11,942 nt of DNA from Gammaproteobacteria bacterium (GCA_024206355.1 JAAGZM010000705.1:1-11942); one strand, 5' to 3'; shown: positions 1 through 7,875, counted from the first letter of the stretch. Notes: generated by a model from the letters alone, not told the origin. Numbers and translations: made by a program.

Positions 1-410
1 TCCTCATAGAAAGTTCATACTTTCGCTCCTGTGCATATCCTGTGCGCACGAATTGCAAATACTCGTAAATGATAGTTATTGATTGTAATGACATTGGTCT
101 ATGGCTGATGGGTATGTTGGTGGCATATTTATGGGGAAGGCTGATGGATAGGCCAGATTTACTGTCCATGTCCTGTCTATATTTTGTGGGAAATGTGGTT
201 ATGGGTGGGGTTTGGTAGGTGAGGGCGTTTTGGGCGTAAATTTCTGGAAAGATTTTTTAAGTCAAAACCTTCAACAAAATTAAAATGTACTGATTTTTTC
301 GAGGGACAACCCTGTTGATAGTACCGACTGATGACCTCTTCTTAATAACTTAGTATTAGTGTCTTCAGGACAATTCTTTCTCATTTATTACCCCGGCTTA
401 TCGATAAAAC
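1..410. other. Upstream region without a supported gene
   Basis: I find no convincing gene here on either strand; all reading frames are short. Visible structure is limited to three items. A perfect hairpin GAAAGT-TCAT-ACTTTC lies at 9-24. A direct repeat GGCTGATGG occurs at 103-111 and 139-147. A stretch at about 95-235 is rich in G and poor in C on the plus strand. It could be the far upstream regulatory region of the porin operon, or the decayed edge of a neighbouring locus. Confidence 0.5.
203..234 (+). other. G-tract cluster, possible G-quadruplex
   Basis: Four runs of three or more G occur at 203-205, 207-210, 223-225 and 232-234. Another run lies at 188-190, with several GG pairs between. 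The loops would be 1, 12 and 6 nt, so a stable quadruplex is possible but not strongly favoured because of the long middle loop. The function is unknown. Confidence 0.25.
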
Positions 411-411
411 T

Positions 412-470
412 AAGTGTAAACCCTTAGAAGGGTTGAGTGTAATCCCTTAGAAGCACTGAGTGTAATCACC
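412..470. repeat. 23-bp tandem repeat upstream of the porin operon
   Basis: Two full 23-bp units lie at 412-434 and 435-457, sharing (A/G)AGTGTAA(A/T)CCCTTAGAAG. A third, partial unit GAGTGTAATCACC lies at 458-470. The 23-bp period is about two helical turns, so bound proteins would sit on nearly the same DNA face. The array ends about 130 bp before the porin start codon. I infer an activator-binding array; the response regulator encoded at 9272-9892 is the nearest candidate to bind it. Confidence 0.6.
419..434. promoter_or_regulatory. 7-2-7 palindrome, candidate response-regulator site
   Basis: AACCCTT-AG-AAGGGTT is a perfect inverted repeat of two heptamers separated by 2 bp. This geometry is known for NarL-type dimers, whose half-site consensus is TACYYMT. 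The left heptamer agrees at most positions. A degenerate second copy (ATCCCTT-AG-AAGCACT) lies 23 bp downstream at 442-457. Binding by the NarL-type regulator of this window is inferred from architecture only. Confidence 0.45.
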
Positions 471-474
471 GATT

Positions 475-480
475 TAATAC
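475..480 (+). promoter_or_regulatory. Possible -10 box of the porin/TRAP operon
   Basis: TAATAC lies just after the third repeat unit. No good -35 box sits 16-18 bp upstream; that place is taken by the 23-bp repeats. This fits a promoter that needs an activator. It is a weak call because other AT-rich hexamers exist between 540 and 575. Confidence 0.25.
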
Positions 481-507
481 TTCTCTCATAAGGAATAGGC
501 TAATTGT

Positions 508-524
508 GCACTTACAAGAAGTGC
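508..524 (+). promoter_or_regulatory. Hairpin in the porin mRNA leader
   Basis: GCACTT-ACAAG-AAGTGC is a perfect 6-bp stem with a 5-nt loop. An overlapping alternative pairing is possible between TAGGC (496-500) and GCCTA (523-527). If transcription starts near 487 this would lie at the 5' end of the message, where such stems often stabilise porin mRNAs. There is no T-run, so it is not a terminator. Confidence 0.35.
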
Positions 525-597
525 CTAACGGCTCTAGCAAGCGGCAAACAAACATTAATTTTAAACGATAGTCGCTAATCAAACTAAAAGGTGGATT

Positions 598-1641
598 ATG
601 AACAAGTTAACTAAAATAGGAATGGCAGTCGCTGCATTGGTAACGGCTCCGGCATTCGCAGATTACAAAATACAAATCAATGATGAAAACAGCGTTTCGT
701 TTGGTGGATACTTTAAAGCTGACTTTCGTCATGTTAGTGGTGATATCGCCTATCGTGACTTCTGGATTGGCAATAATGCTTATGCTCCTGACACTGAGGA
801 GACGCGTTTTCACATACGCGAATCCCGTTTTAATATTAAATATCAACATTCGGATATTAAAGGTGTCTTAGAGTGGGATTTTTACGATGACCAACAACCT
901 GTAGGCTCATCTGAAACCGTCACCGGAGGTCACTCGTTAAGGCTTCGTCATGCCTATATAGATTACGGTAATTGGAGGATTGGACAAACCTGGTCAACTT
1001 TTATGCCACTTGTTTCAATCGCTGATGCTCTGGATTTTGGTGGCGCTCACGTCGGTCAGGTATTCGTCCGACAGGGGCAGGTTCGTTACAGTAATGGTGG
1101 ATTCGAATTTGCACTGGAAAATCCATCGACCCAGTCTGGTAAGAGTCAAAGTATGCCTGATGTCGTCGGTCGATACACCATGAAAGGTGGTTGGGGACAA
1201 GTGTCTGTAGCTGCTTTGATGCGTAATCTTGACGACGAGAATGATGTTAATGCTGCAGATGGTGCACAGTTTTCTTACAACGTCCACGGACGAATCAAAG
1301 TTGCCGAAAATGATGATTTTCGTTTTTCCTATAACAGTGGTCGTCCGGGTCGCTATTTAAGCCCTGGGGCCAATATTCACGATACTGCAACTGGTGGAGA
1401 TATAAATAAAGCGGATGCAATTACTCTGGCTTACCGCCACAAGTGGAACTCTGATTACCGTTCAAGCATTTACTTTGGTCAACTTGAAATTGATGAAACA
1501 GGTGCCGATCGCAAACACTGGGGTGTCAACTTAATCAGGTCACTGACCAGTAAAATCAGTGTTGGTGCCGAGATAGGTAACTATAAAACAGAATCCGGCG
1601 ATTCAAATTACTTCCAGATATCTGCCAAGTTTGCACTATAA
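598..1641 (+). CDS. DcaP-like outer-membrane porin
   Basis: Predicted 347-residue outer-membrane beta-barrel that would let small anionic substrates into the periplasm. Residues 1-21 are a Sec signal peptide with a likely cut after APAFA (A21/D22). The mature part alternates short polar and aromatic strands. The segments RIGQTWSTFM (127-136), ALDFGG (144-149) and VFVRQGQVRYS (155-165) are typical of the DcaP-like porin family, trimeric barrels known to take dicarboxylates and related acids. Unlike Acinetobacter DcaP, I see no long N-terminal coiled coil after the signal. The start is supported by AAAGGTGG at 587-594. The C-terminus reads KFAL, so the usual terminal Phe is at position -3 rather than last. 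It leads the TRAP-lut cluster (51-bp gap to the next gene), so its substrate is probably that of the transporter. Family call fairly sure, substrate inferred. Confidence 0.85.
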   Translation: MNKLTKIGMAVAALVTAPAFADYKIQINDENSVSFGGYFKADFRHVSGDIAYRDFWIGNNAYAPDTEETRFHIRESRFNIKYQHSDIKGVLEWDFYDDQQPVGSSETVTGGHSLRLRHAYIDYGNWRIGQTWSTFMPLVSIADALDFGGAHVGQVFVRQGQVRYSNGGFEFALENPSTQSGKSQSMPDVVGRYTMKGGWGQVSVAALMRNLDDENDVNAADGAQFSYNVHGRIKVAENDDFRFSYNSGRPGRYLSPGANIHDTATGGDINKADAITLAYRHKWNSDYRSSIYFGQLEIDETGADRKHWGVNLIRSLTSKISVGAEIGNYKTESGDSNYFQISAKFAL

Positions 1642-1692
1642 AGCATGATAGAAAAACGAGTAAGCAGATAACAAAACAAAGAGGATTATTCC

Positions 1693-2757
1693 ATGAAAAA
1701 TTTTAAATCTATTTTAATAGCTACTGCCTGTGCTGTGACTTTTACCGGTGCAGCAATGGCAGAAAGCAAAATAATGTTGAAAACCCCGATTTTCTATAAT
1801 TCAGTTTTACCGGGTCTGGGTTCAAGTGTTAAGTATGTTTCAGACAACATTGGTGATCTGAGTGGCAATACTTTAAAAATGAAAATCTATGAACCAAATA
1901 AACTGGTTCATCCTAAAGAGATCCTGGACGCAGTTTCTACAGGCAAAGTCCAGGCTGGTTTTGCTACTGGCGGTAACTGGGGAGGTAAGATCCCTGCAGC
2001 CAGACTTTTTTCCTCAGTCCCATTTGGCCCTGAAGCACCTGAGTACCTTGCCTGGTTATATAAAGGTAACGGCAGCAAGTTACATCAGGAACTTTACGAT
2101 GCTAATAATCTTAACGTAAAAGTTCAGGTGTGTGGCATTCTGGCCCCTGAAACCTCTGGCTGGTTTAATAAAGAAATCAAAAGTGCTGAAGATTTGAAAG
2201 GCCTGAAAATGCGTTTCTTCGGTCTTGGTGCTCTGGTTATGGAAAAACTTGGAGTAAGCACTGTAGGTCTGCCTGGCGGTGAAATCTTTCCCGCTGTTGA
2301 AAAAGGTGTGATCGATGCTACTGAATTTTCCATGCCTATCGTTGATAAGCGGATCGGTATTAGCAAACTATTGAAGTTTAATTATTATCCGGGTTGGCAC
2401 CAGCAAGCAACTTTGATGGAGCTGATTATCAATAAAAAAACCTGGAATAAAATGAGTAAACACCAGCAATCAGTCATCAACCACCTATGTAAATCAGCAA
2501 CTCTGGACGCTTTGGCGTTGGGTGAATCAGCCCAGGCTCCAGTGATGAAAGATAATGTTGCAAAGGGTGTAGTCAACAAATACTGGTCCCCTGAAATGCT
2601 AGATACCTTTAAATCAAAATGGCTTGAAGTGGTTAATGAGGAGTCTACCAAAGATCCTGCTTTCAAACGCATTTATCAAGATCTGGAAGCTTTCAGGACT
2701 CAATACGACTTGTGGGAAGCAAACGCATTCCTGCCAAGACCTAAGCCGAGTATCTAA
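1693..2757 (+). CDS. dctP: TRAP transporter substrate-binding protein (TakP/DctP family)
   Basis: Periplasmic solute receptor of a tripartite (TRAP) transporter; it captures an organic acid and hands it to the QM permease. It has 354 residues, with a Sec signal peptide at 1-23 (cut after AAMA). The family-conserved arginine that grips the substrate carboxylate is best placed at R174 in LKGLKMRFFG. GLPGGEIFPAVEKGVIDATE (192-211) and YYPGWHQQ (231-238) resemble the 2-oxoacid/lactate-binding TakP branch rather than sialic-acid or C4-dicarboxylate receptors. GAGGATT before the ATG is a reasonable ribosome site. The downstream lutABC genes make lactate the best substrate guess; pyruvate or another 2-oxoacid is possible. 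It is separated from the Q gene by 105 bp holding a hairpin with a T-run, so the receptor could be made in excess over the permease. Confidence 0.92.
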   Translation: MKNFKSILIATACAVTFTGAAMAESKIMLKTPIFYNSVLPGLGSSVKYVSDNIGDLSGNTLKMKIYEPNKLVHPKEILDAVSTGKVQAGFATGGNWGGKIPAARLFSSVPFGPEAPEYLAWLYKGNGSKLHQELYDANNLNVKVQVCGILAPETSGWFNKEIKSAEDLKGLKMRFFGLGALVMEKLGVSTVGLPGGEIFPAVEKGVIDATEFSMPIVDKRIGISKLLKFNYYPGWHQQATLMELIINKKTWNKMSKHQQSVINHLCKSATLDALALGESAQAPVMKDNVAKGVVNKYWSPEMLDTFKSKWLEVVNEESTKDPAFKRIYQDLEAFRTQYDLWEANAFLPRPKPSI

Positions 2758-2808
2758 CTCCCTGGATTCAGGTGGACATACGCTACCATTTGTCTCATCT
2801 GAACTTTT

Positions 2809-2842
2809 ATCCGGGGTCATGTTTTGGTTCCGGATTTTTTTT
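2809..2842 (+). terminator. Hairpin plus T8 between dctP and dctQ (possible attenuator)
   Basis: ATCCGG (2809-2814) pairs perfectly with CCGGAT (2830-2835) around a 15-nt loop, and is followed at once by eight T (2835-2842). The form is that of an intrinsic terminator with a short stem. Because Q and M must be transcribed from upstream, partial termination is more likely than complete. This would give more binding protein than permease. Confidence 0.45.
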
Positions 2843-2862
2843 CCCAAGTCGAGGATAAAACA

Positions 2863-3411
2863 ATGAACGAATCTCTACCTGTAGCTAACGGCAGCTTTGG
2901 ACAGTTGATACTCAAAATTGCAGATCTGTTCGAAAATCTGGTGAAAAAATCTGCTGCAGTATTCTGCTGGTCCACTGCCTTGTTGGTTATGGTAATCATT
3001 TGTAATGTAATACTGCGTTATGGATTTAACCACGGTTTGATTTTATTCGAAGAAATCCAGTGGCACCTCTACGCCATTGGTATCATGTTTGGTTTGTCCT
3101 ACGCTGAAATCACAAACTCACAAGTCCGGGTGGACGTGGTGGCACATCTCTTGAAACCACAAACCCAAATTAAATGGGAAATATTTGGCAGTCTGGTTTT
3201 TGTTTTTCCGATGATATTTGTGGTGGTCTACAACAGCATTGATTATGTCGCTGCATCTTATGCCCTGGGTGAGTCATCAGTATCCCCTCTGGGTTTACCT
3301 TATCGCTGGCTTATAAAAGCGGTCATACCTGTCAGCTTTATCCTGTTTGCATTAGCCGTAATGGCTCGCTTGTTTCGTAATGTCATTCGGTTGACACAAA
3401 AGGGAGAATAA
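2863..3411 (+). CDS. dctQ: TRAP transporter small permease subunit (DctQ)
   Basis: Small integral-membrane subunit that joins the large permease in the inner membrane. From ATG 2863 it has 182 residues with four hydrophobic segments at about 31-52, 66-84, 107-128 and 149-170, the normal DctQ count. EEIQWHLYAIG (63-73) and NSQVRVDVV (85-93) are typical DctQ positions. I chose 2863 because GAGGATAAAACA gives a ribosome site just before it. An in-frame ATG at 2824 would add 13 residues but lies in the loop of the intercistronic hairpin and has no such site. It is followed after 2 bp by dctM, implying coupled translation. Confidence 0.92.
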   Translation: MNESLPVANGSFGQLILKIADLFENLVKKSAAVFCWSTALLVMVIICNVILRYGFNHGLILFEEIQWHLYAIGIMFGLSYAEITNSQVRVDVVAHLLKPQTQIKWEIFGSLVFVFPMIFVVVYNSIDYVAASYALGESSVSPLGLPYRWLIKAVIPVSFILFALAVMARLFRNVIRLTQKGE

Positions 3412-3413
3412 TC

Positions 3414-4799
3414 ATGGAATTCAATGAAATTTTAGTTATCCTGATGTTCGTAAGCTTTATTTGCTTTCTCTTTACAGGCATCCCTATTGCTTATGTCTTG
3501 GGTGGTATTGGAATTCTTTTCGGTGTAGTTGGTTACTATTCCGATATCTATATGGATACTTTTACCGGGCTGGACCTCAATGTTTTGGGAATAGTCGTTT
3601 CACGAATATTCTCCCTGATGGAGAATTGGGTTCTGGTGGCATTGCCTATGTTCATTTTTATGGGCTTGATGCTTGATAAATCAGGTGTTGCCGAAAAAAT
3701 GATGATGGCCATGCAAAAATTATTTGGCCGTGTAAGTGGTGGTCTTGGTATTACAGTTACCCTGATTGGAATTATTCTGGCCGCTTCCACTGGTATCATC
3801 GGCGCCTCTGTGGTTCTGCTCGGACTATTATCTATTCCAGCAATGATGCAACAGGGCTATAGTAAATCCTTTTCCACCGGCATAGTTGCAAGTGCCGGCT
3901 GTCTTGGTATTTTGATCCCACCCAGTATTATGCTGGTTATCATGGCAGACCAACTTGCTTTATCGGTTGGTGACCTGTTCACTGCCGCAGTTTTTCCAGG
4001 ATTAATGCTAGGTGGTGTTTATCTGATTTATATACTGGGACTGTCCTTTTTTAAACCTGATGTAGCGCCTGGCCCTGAGGGAGACCATAAACTCGATCTG
4101 GCTGCCCTTAAAGAAGTGGCAGCTGCAATCCTGCCACCGGTTGTACTTATTATCGCTGTTTTAGGTTCAATTTTTGCTGGTATTGCTACACCCACAGAGG
4201 CTAGTGGTGTCGGTGCAATGGGAGCAATATTGCTAGCTTTGTGGAATAAAAAACTTAGCTTTAAAGTTTTCCACGATGTGTTAATAGATTCTTATAAAAC
4301 AACTGCTTATATATTTGCCATATTTATCGGTGCTACCTGTTTCTCCCTGGTGCTCAGGGAACTTGGAGGTGATGAATTGATCTCCAGCACCCTAACCGGT
4401 TTACCTTTTGGTGATTACGGGGTATTGTTGGTGGTCCTCGCTTTGGTTTTCCTGCTCGGTTTCCTGCTCGACTGGATCGAAATTACTCTAATTATCCTGC
4501 CACTGCTGGCTCCGGTTATTAGTCAACTTGGATTTCAGGTGGAGGGTGCTGGTCTTGATCAACCGGTACTGGTTTGGTTCGTAATGTTGATAGCAGTGAC
4601 ACTGCAAACTTCGTTCCTTACACCTCCGGTAGGCTTCGCTCTGTTTTACCTGAAAGGCGTCTGCCCACCAGAAATCAAACTTACCGATATATATAAAGGA
4701 GTGACTCCTTTTATCATATTACAACTGCTCGGTTTAAGCTTATTGATTATTTTTCCCGAGATAGTGCTCTGGTTGCCAGGGAAAATATATGGTAACTAA
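3414..4799 (+). CDS. dctM: TRAP transporter large permease subunit (DctM)
   Basis: Transport channel subunit of the TRAP system; with DctQ it moves the acid delivered by the binding protein, driven by the Na+ gradient as known for the family. It has 461 residues, almost all hydrophobic, with about 12 membrane segments; this is the usual size for DctM alone, so it is not a Q-M fusion. Recognisable family segments include FTGIPIAYVLGG near the N-terminus, WVLVALPMFIFMGLML, GCLGILIPPSIMLV and the late TSFLTPPVGFALFYLKG. The start is supported by GGGAGAATAATC. The 3' end overlaps a possible upstream start of lutA, so the transporter and the catabolic genes are on one message. Confidence 0.95.
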   Translation: MEFNEILVILMFVSFICFLFTGIPIAYVLGGIGILFGVVGYYSDIYMDTFTGLDLNVLGIVVSRIFSLMENWVLVALPMFIFMGLMLDKSGVAEKMMMAMQKLFGRVSGGLGITVTLIGIILAASTGIIGASVVLLGLLSIPAMMQQGYSKSFSTGIVASAGCLGILIPPSIMLVIMADQLALSVGDLFTAAVFPGLMLGGVYLIYILGLSFFKPDVAPGPEGDHKLDLAALKEVAAAILPPVVLIIAVLGSIFAGIATPTEASGVGAMGAILLALWNKKLSFKVFHDVLIDSYKTTAYIFAIFIGATCFSLVLRELGGDELISSTLTGLPFGDYGVLLVVLALVFLLGFLLDWIEITLIILPLLAPVISQLGFQVEGAGLDQPVLVWFVMLIAVTLQTSFLTPPVGFALFYLKGVCPPEIKLTDIYKGVTPFIILQLLGLSLLIIFPEIVLWLPGKIYGN

Positions 4800-4818
4800 A
4801 GATACCAAGGAGAACTTT

Positions 4819-5601
4819 ATGGCATTATCTTCGGATAATGCACAACGGAACTATCCACCAAAACCCAAACAGGTTTACCTGTTTGCTACTTGTTTGGTGG
4901 ATATGTTTGCGCCTCATTCGGGTCTCGATGCCATCAAGTTACTGGAGCGTCAGGGTTTGGAAGTACTCTTTCCTCAAGAACAAAGCTGCTGCGGTCAACC
5001 TGCCTATAACTCTGGTTATGAGGAAGATGCAAAAAAAGTTGCTGAGGCTCAAATCAAACTTTTTCCTCTGGAAATACCAATAGTAGTACTTTCCGGCTCC
5101 TGTGCCGGTATGATGCGCCACCATTATCTCAAGCTTTTTAAAGATCGACCCGAGATGCAGCACTTTTGTGATCGCATCTTTGAACTGACTGAATTCCTGG
5201 TAAATGTTGCCAGGGTCCAGTTAACAGACAAAGGTACAAAGGAAAGCGTTGCTCTCCACACTTCGTGTGCCGCTAGAAGGGAAATGGGGGTACATAAAAC
5301 CAGTCGTGAGCTACTTGGCCAACTTGATAATGTAACACTTGTCACCCACGATTATGAAAGTGAGTGTTGCGGTTTTGGCGGAACCTTTTCCATCAAACAT
5401 CCTGATATCTCTGCAGCTATGGTCACTGATAAATGTAATCATCTGGAAATAACTCAGACTAGCCGCTACATCAGTGCCGACTGGGGATGTATGCTCAATA
5501 TAAATGGTGCCCTGGAATACCAACATAAATCATTTAAAGGTGAACATATTGCCAGTTACCTGCTTGAGCGCACAATAACCGAGACAAGATCTTATGACTA
5601 A
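4819..5601 (+). CDS. lutA: L-lactate oxidation iron-sulfur protein LutA (LldE)
   Basis: Subunit of the three-part LutABC enzyme that oxidises L-lactate to pyruvate in the cytoplasm without a flavin lactate dehydrogenase. With 260 residues it carries two cysteine-rich CCG domains: C25, CC57-58 (SCCGQPAYN) and C95 (SGSCAGM); then C150 (HTSC), CC183-184 (ECCGFGGTFS) and C224 (DWGCMLNI). These are expected Fe-S or heterodisulfide-reductase-like ligands. I chose ATG 4819 because AAGGAG stands six bases before it. An in-frame ATG at 4789 overlaps the end of dctM by 11 bp and would add ten residues; homologues begin close to the YLFATCLVDMF segment, which favours the shorter form. The gene overlaps lutB by 8 bp. 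Confidence 0.93.
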   Translation: MALSSDNAQRNYPPKPKQVYLFATCLVDMFAPHSGLDAIKLLERQGLEVLFPQEQSCCGQPAYNSGYEEDAKKVAEAQIKLFPLEIPIVVLSGSCAGMMRHHYLKLFKDRPEMQHFCDRIFELTEFLVNVARVQLTDKGTKESVALHTSCAARREMGVHKTSRELLGQLDNVTLVTHDYESECCGFGGTFSIKHPDISAAMVTDKCNHLEITQTSRYISADWGCMLNINGALEYQHKSFKGEHIASYLLERTITETRSYD

Positions 5602-7084
5602 GCAGACCATCAAAGTCTTAGAGAGCAAATACGCCGAATCTGCCCGAAACTTTAAGCAAAATGTCAGTCGTGATCTGGCAAATCCACAACTACGAAGTAA
5701 TTTCCGCGGTGCCATGGATTATCTAATGGATAAACGTCAGCAAGCCTTTGATGATCCGAAAGAACTGGAAAGTCTAAGAAACCGCTGCAAACTAATAAAA
5801 CAGCGTTGCTTGTTGCAACTGCCGACACTGTTAGAAGAGTTAGAGCAGCGTCTGACCGAGAATGGCATAAAAGTACACTGGGCTGAAACCTGTGACGAAG
5901 CTAATCGTATCATTGCTGAATTAATTAATAACAAAAATGGCCGCCATGTTGTGAAAGGCAAATCGATGGTATCGGAAGAAACGGCACTTAATGACCACCT
6001 GGAAAAACAGGGAATTGAGTGTCTTGAATCGGACATGGGTGAGTACATTGTACAACTTGCCAAAGAGCACCCCTCCCACATTATTATGCCGGCAATCCAC
6101 CAGAACAAGCAGCAAGTGGCGAAACTATTTGCAGATAATAGTGATGACTTTGACTATACCACTGACGTTGACCAGTTGATTCGGCGTGGTCGTCAAGTCA
6201 TCAGGAACAAATTCCGAAATGCAGACGTAGGAATTTCCGGTGTCAATTTTGCCGTCACTGAAACCGGAACCCTGTGTCTGGTGGAGAATGAAGGTAATGG
6301 TCGAATGTGTACAACTATCCCTGATCTGCATATCGCCATTACCGGGATCGAGAAAGTAGTGGAAAATCTCTCCGATTTGCCACCGCTATTGAGTCTGCTA
6401 ACCCGTAGTGCTACTGGCCAGTTGATCTCTACCTATATCAATATGATTAGCCACCCCAAGCAGGAAGGTGAGAAAGATGGTCCATCAGAAGTCCATCTGG
6501 TATTGCTGGATAATGGTCGTAGTCAAGCTTTTGCCGATGAAGAATTAAGACAGACATTACAGTGTATCCGCTGTGGAACCTGTATGAATCACTGCCCTGT
6601 GTATACAAGGATTGGTGGACACGCTTATGGTACTGTTTATCCAGGCCCAATTGGCAAAATGATTTCGCCACATATGTTGGGATTGGAAGCGACAAAAAAC
6701 CTGACCACTGCCTCCAGCCTCTGTGGTGCCTGTGGTGAAGTCTGTCCGGTAAAAATACCAATCCCGGAGATCCTGTTACGTCTGAGAAAAGAAAGCGTTA
6801 AATCCAGCTCAAAAAATGGTTATCAAATGGTAGGGCAAGGTAGCAATCGCAAACTTGTTGAAGTCGTTGTCTGGAAACTCTGGGCAAAAATATACAGCAC
6901 ATCCTTTTTATACAAGATGGCCACTGGGGTTGCTGGCAGGTTAAGAAATATATTCCCACAAAAACTTGGGTCCTGGACCAGAATACGAACAGCTCCCAGA
7001 CCTGCAGCAAAAAATTTACACCAGTTGATGAATGAACGGAATACAGATAAAGCCCGACAACTAAACAAGGGAGCCAAGTCATGA
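5594..7084 (+). CDS. lutB: L-lactate oxidation ferredoxin-type protein LutB (LldF)
   Basis: Largest subunit of LutABC (496 residues, usual size), likely the electron-transfer core. The N-terminal two thirds form an LUD-type domain, with TETGTLCLVENEGNG at 222-236 and TTIPDLHI at 240-247. A ferredoxin-like part follows with C324-x2-C327-x2-C330-x3-C334 and C377-x2-C380-x3-C384-Pro, read as two 4Fe-4S sites. The C-terminal roughly 100 residues are basic and form the family's usual tail. Its ATG lies inside the last codons of lutA (8-bp overlap) with no strong ribosome site, so translation is probably coupled. The stop overlaps the lutC start as ATGA. Confidence 0.95.
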   Translation: MTKQTIKVLESKYAESARNFKQNVSRDLANPQLRSNFRGAMDYLMDKRQQAFDDPKELESLRNRCKLIKQRCLLQLPTLLEELEQRLTENGIKVHWAETCDEANRIIAELINNKNGRHVVKGKSMVSEETALNDHLEKQGIECLESDMGEYIVQLAKEHPSHIIMPAIHQNKQQVAKLFADNSDDFDYTTDVDQLIRRGRQVIRNKFRNADVGISGVNFAVTETGTLCLVENEGNGRMCTTIPDLHIAITGIEKVVENLSDLPPLLSLLTRSATGQLISTYINMISHPKQEGEKDGPSEVHLVLLDNGRSQAFADEELRQTLQCIRCGTCMNHCPVYTRIGGHAYGTVYPGPIGKMISPHMLGLEATKNLTTASSLCGACGEVCPVKIPIPEILLRLRKESVKSSSKNGYQMVGQGSNRKLVEVVVWKLWAKIYSTSFLYKMATGVAGRLRNIFPQKLGSWTRIRTAPRPAAKNLHQLMNERNTDKARQLNKGAKS

Positions 7085-7746
7085 ATCAGACGACCTCAAA
7101 CGCAAGGCTTAATATTCTGAATAAACTCAAGAGCCAACTACAGGGTGCAGACTTATCAAAATTACCCCAGGAAGTTAAATTTAAATATCCGACTAAAAGT
7201 CACTATGAGCAGCTGGAAATGTTTAGCTCTCATCTTAAAACTAATCACGCCAAGGTTATTTATATTGACCGATATGAGATAGCCCAGCAAGTAAAACAGG
7301 AACTTGATAGCAGAGGCTTGTCCAGTTTGCTATATGGATCTCAAAGTCACTATGGTCAGGACATTGAAAAACTGGATTCTGTACTTAATTTGCAGACCTA
7401 CGATTTTCAACTTGCCGACAACAAAGATTTTTTATTTGATGAAGTAGAAGCATCTATCAGTGGTTCCTGCTGTGCTATTGCGGCAACCGGAACTATTGTC
7501 TTAAAACCTGACGCCGCTGAGCCGAGAAGTCTTTCTCTGGTACCACCGCTCCATTTCATAATTGTCGATAGCAGACATCTTTACCTGGATTTAGCCAGCG
7601 CTCTGAAATCTGAAGATCTTCAACCGCCTCTGCCTACCAACATAGTATTTGTGTCGGGGCCGTCAAAAACTGCTGATATCCAACAAACTCTGGCCTATGG
7701 TGCCCATGGCCCAAAAGAGTTGATCGTTTTACTGATCAAAGAATAG
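7081..7746 (+). CDS. lutC: L-lactate oxidation protein LutC (LldG)
   Basis: Third LutABC subunit, an LUD-domain protein (221 residues). The C-terminal half shows the diagnostic segments AATGTIVL (134-141), PRSLSLVPP (148-156), SGPSKTADI (192-200) and GAHGPKEL (207-214). The N-terminal roughly 50 residues are a variable, partly helical extension. AAGGGAG lies about seven bases before the ATG and the start overlaps the lutB stop by 4 bp. It ends the cluster; a 129-bp gap without an obvious terminator separates it from the sensor kinase. No flavin L-lactate dehydrogenase and no D-lactate dehydrogenase is encoded in the window, so LutABC appears to be the only lactate-oxidising enzyme here. Confidence 0.93.
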   Translation: MNQTTSNARLNILNKLKSQLQGADLSKLPQEVKFKYPTKSHYEQLEMFSSHLKTNHAKVIYIDRYEIAQQVKQELDSRGLSSLLYGSQSHYGQDIEKLDSVLNLQTYDFQLADNKDFLFDEVEASISGSCCAIAATGTIVLKPDAAEPRSLSLVPPLHFIIVDSRHLYLDLASALKSEDLQPPLPTNIVFVSGPSKTADIQQTLAYGAHGPKELIVLLIKE

Positions 7747-7792
7747 GTAGATTTTAAACAGTTAAGGAAAACATAAGTTGTTGTTTATTTTT

Positions 7793-7821
7793 TTGCCTCT
7801 GCTATTGGGTTGGGTTATGCT
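7793..7821 (+). promoter_or_regulatory. Candidate sigma-70 promoter of the kinase/regulator pair
   Basis: TTGCCT (7793-7798) and TATGCT (7816-7821) are separated by exactly 17 bp, each matching consensus at four of six bases. Transcription would start near 7828, leaving a leader of about 48 nt. This would let the two-component genes be expressed independently of the lut operon; read-through from lutC is also possible. Confidence 0.4.
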
Positions 7822-7840
7822 TATTTAAGAAAAAAGGAGT

Positions 7841-7863
7841 TAAGGTTTCCTTATCACGTAAGG
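7841..7863 (+). promoter_or_regulatory. Kinase mRNA leader with two exclusive hairpins
   Basis: The order TAAGG (7841-7845), CCTTA (7849-7853), TAAGG (7859-7863) lets the central CCTTA pair with either neighbour, with loops of 3 or 5 nt, but not both. The second TAAGG is the only Shine-Dalgarno-like sequence in reach of the kinase ATG at 7876. The choice of stem could therefore open or close the ribosome site. The stems have only five base pairs, so this may be chance. Confidence 0.3.
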
Positions 7864-7875
7864 TAAAAAGTTGTC

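Noticed and set aside
496..512. Sigma-54 promoter (GG/GC pair near AGGCTAATTGTGC)
   Set aside because: The spacing between GG and GC is 8, not 10, and the flanking consensus is absent.
4789..4818. Upstream ATG of lutA inside the end of dctM
   Set aside because: Possible, but the AAGGAG before 4819 and homologue length favour the later start.
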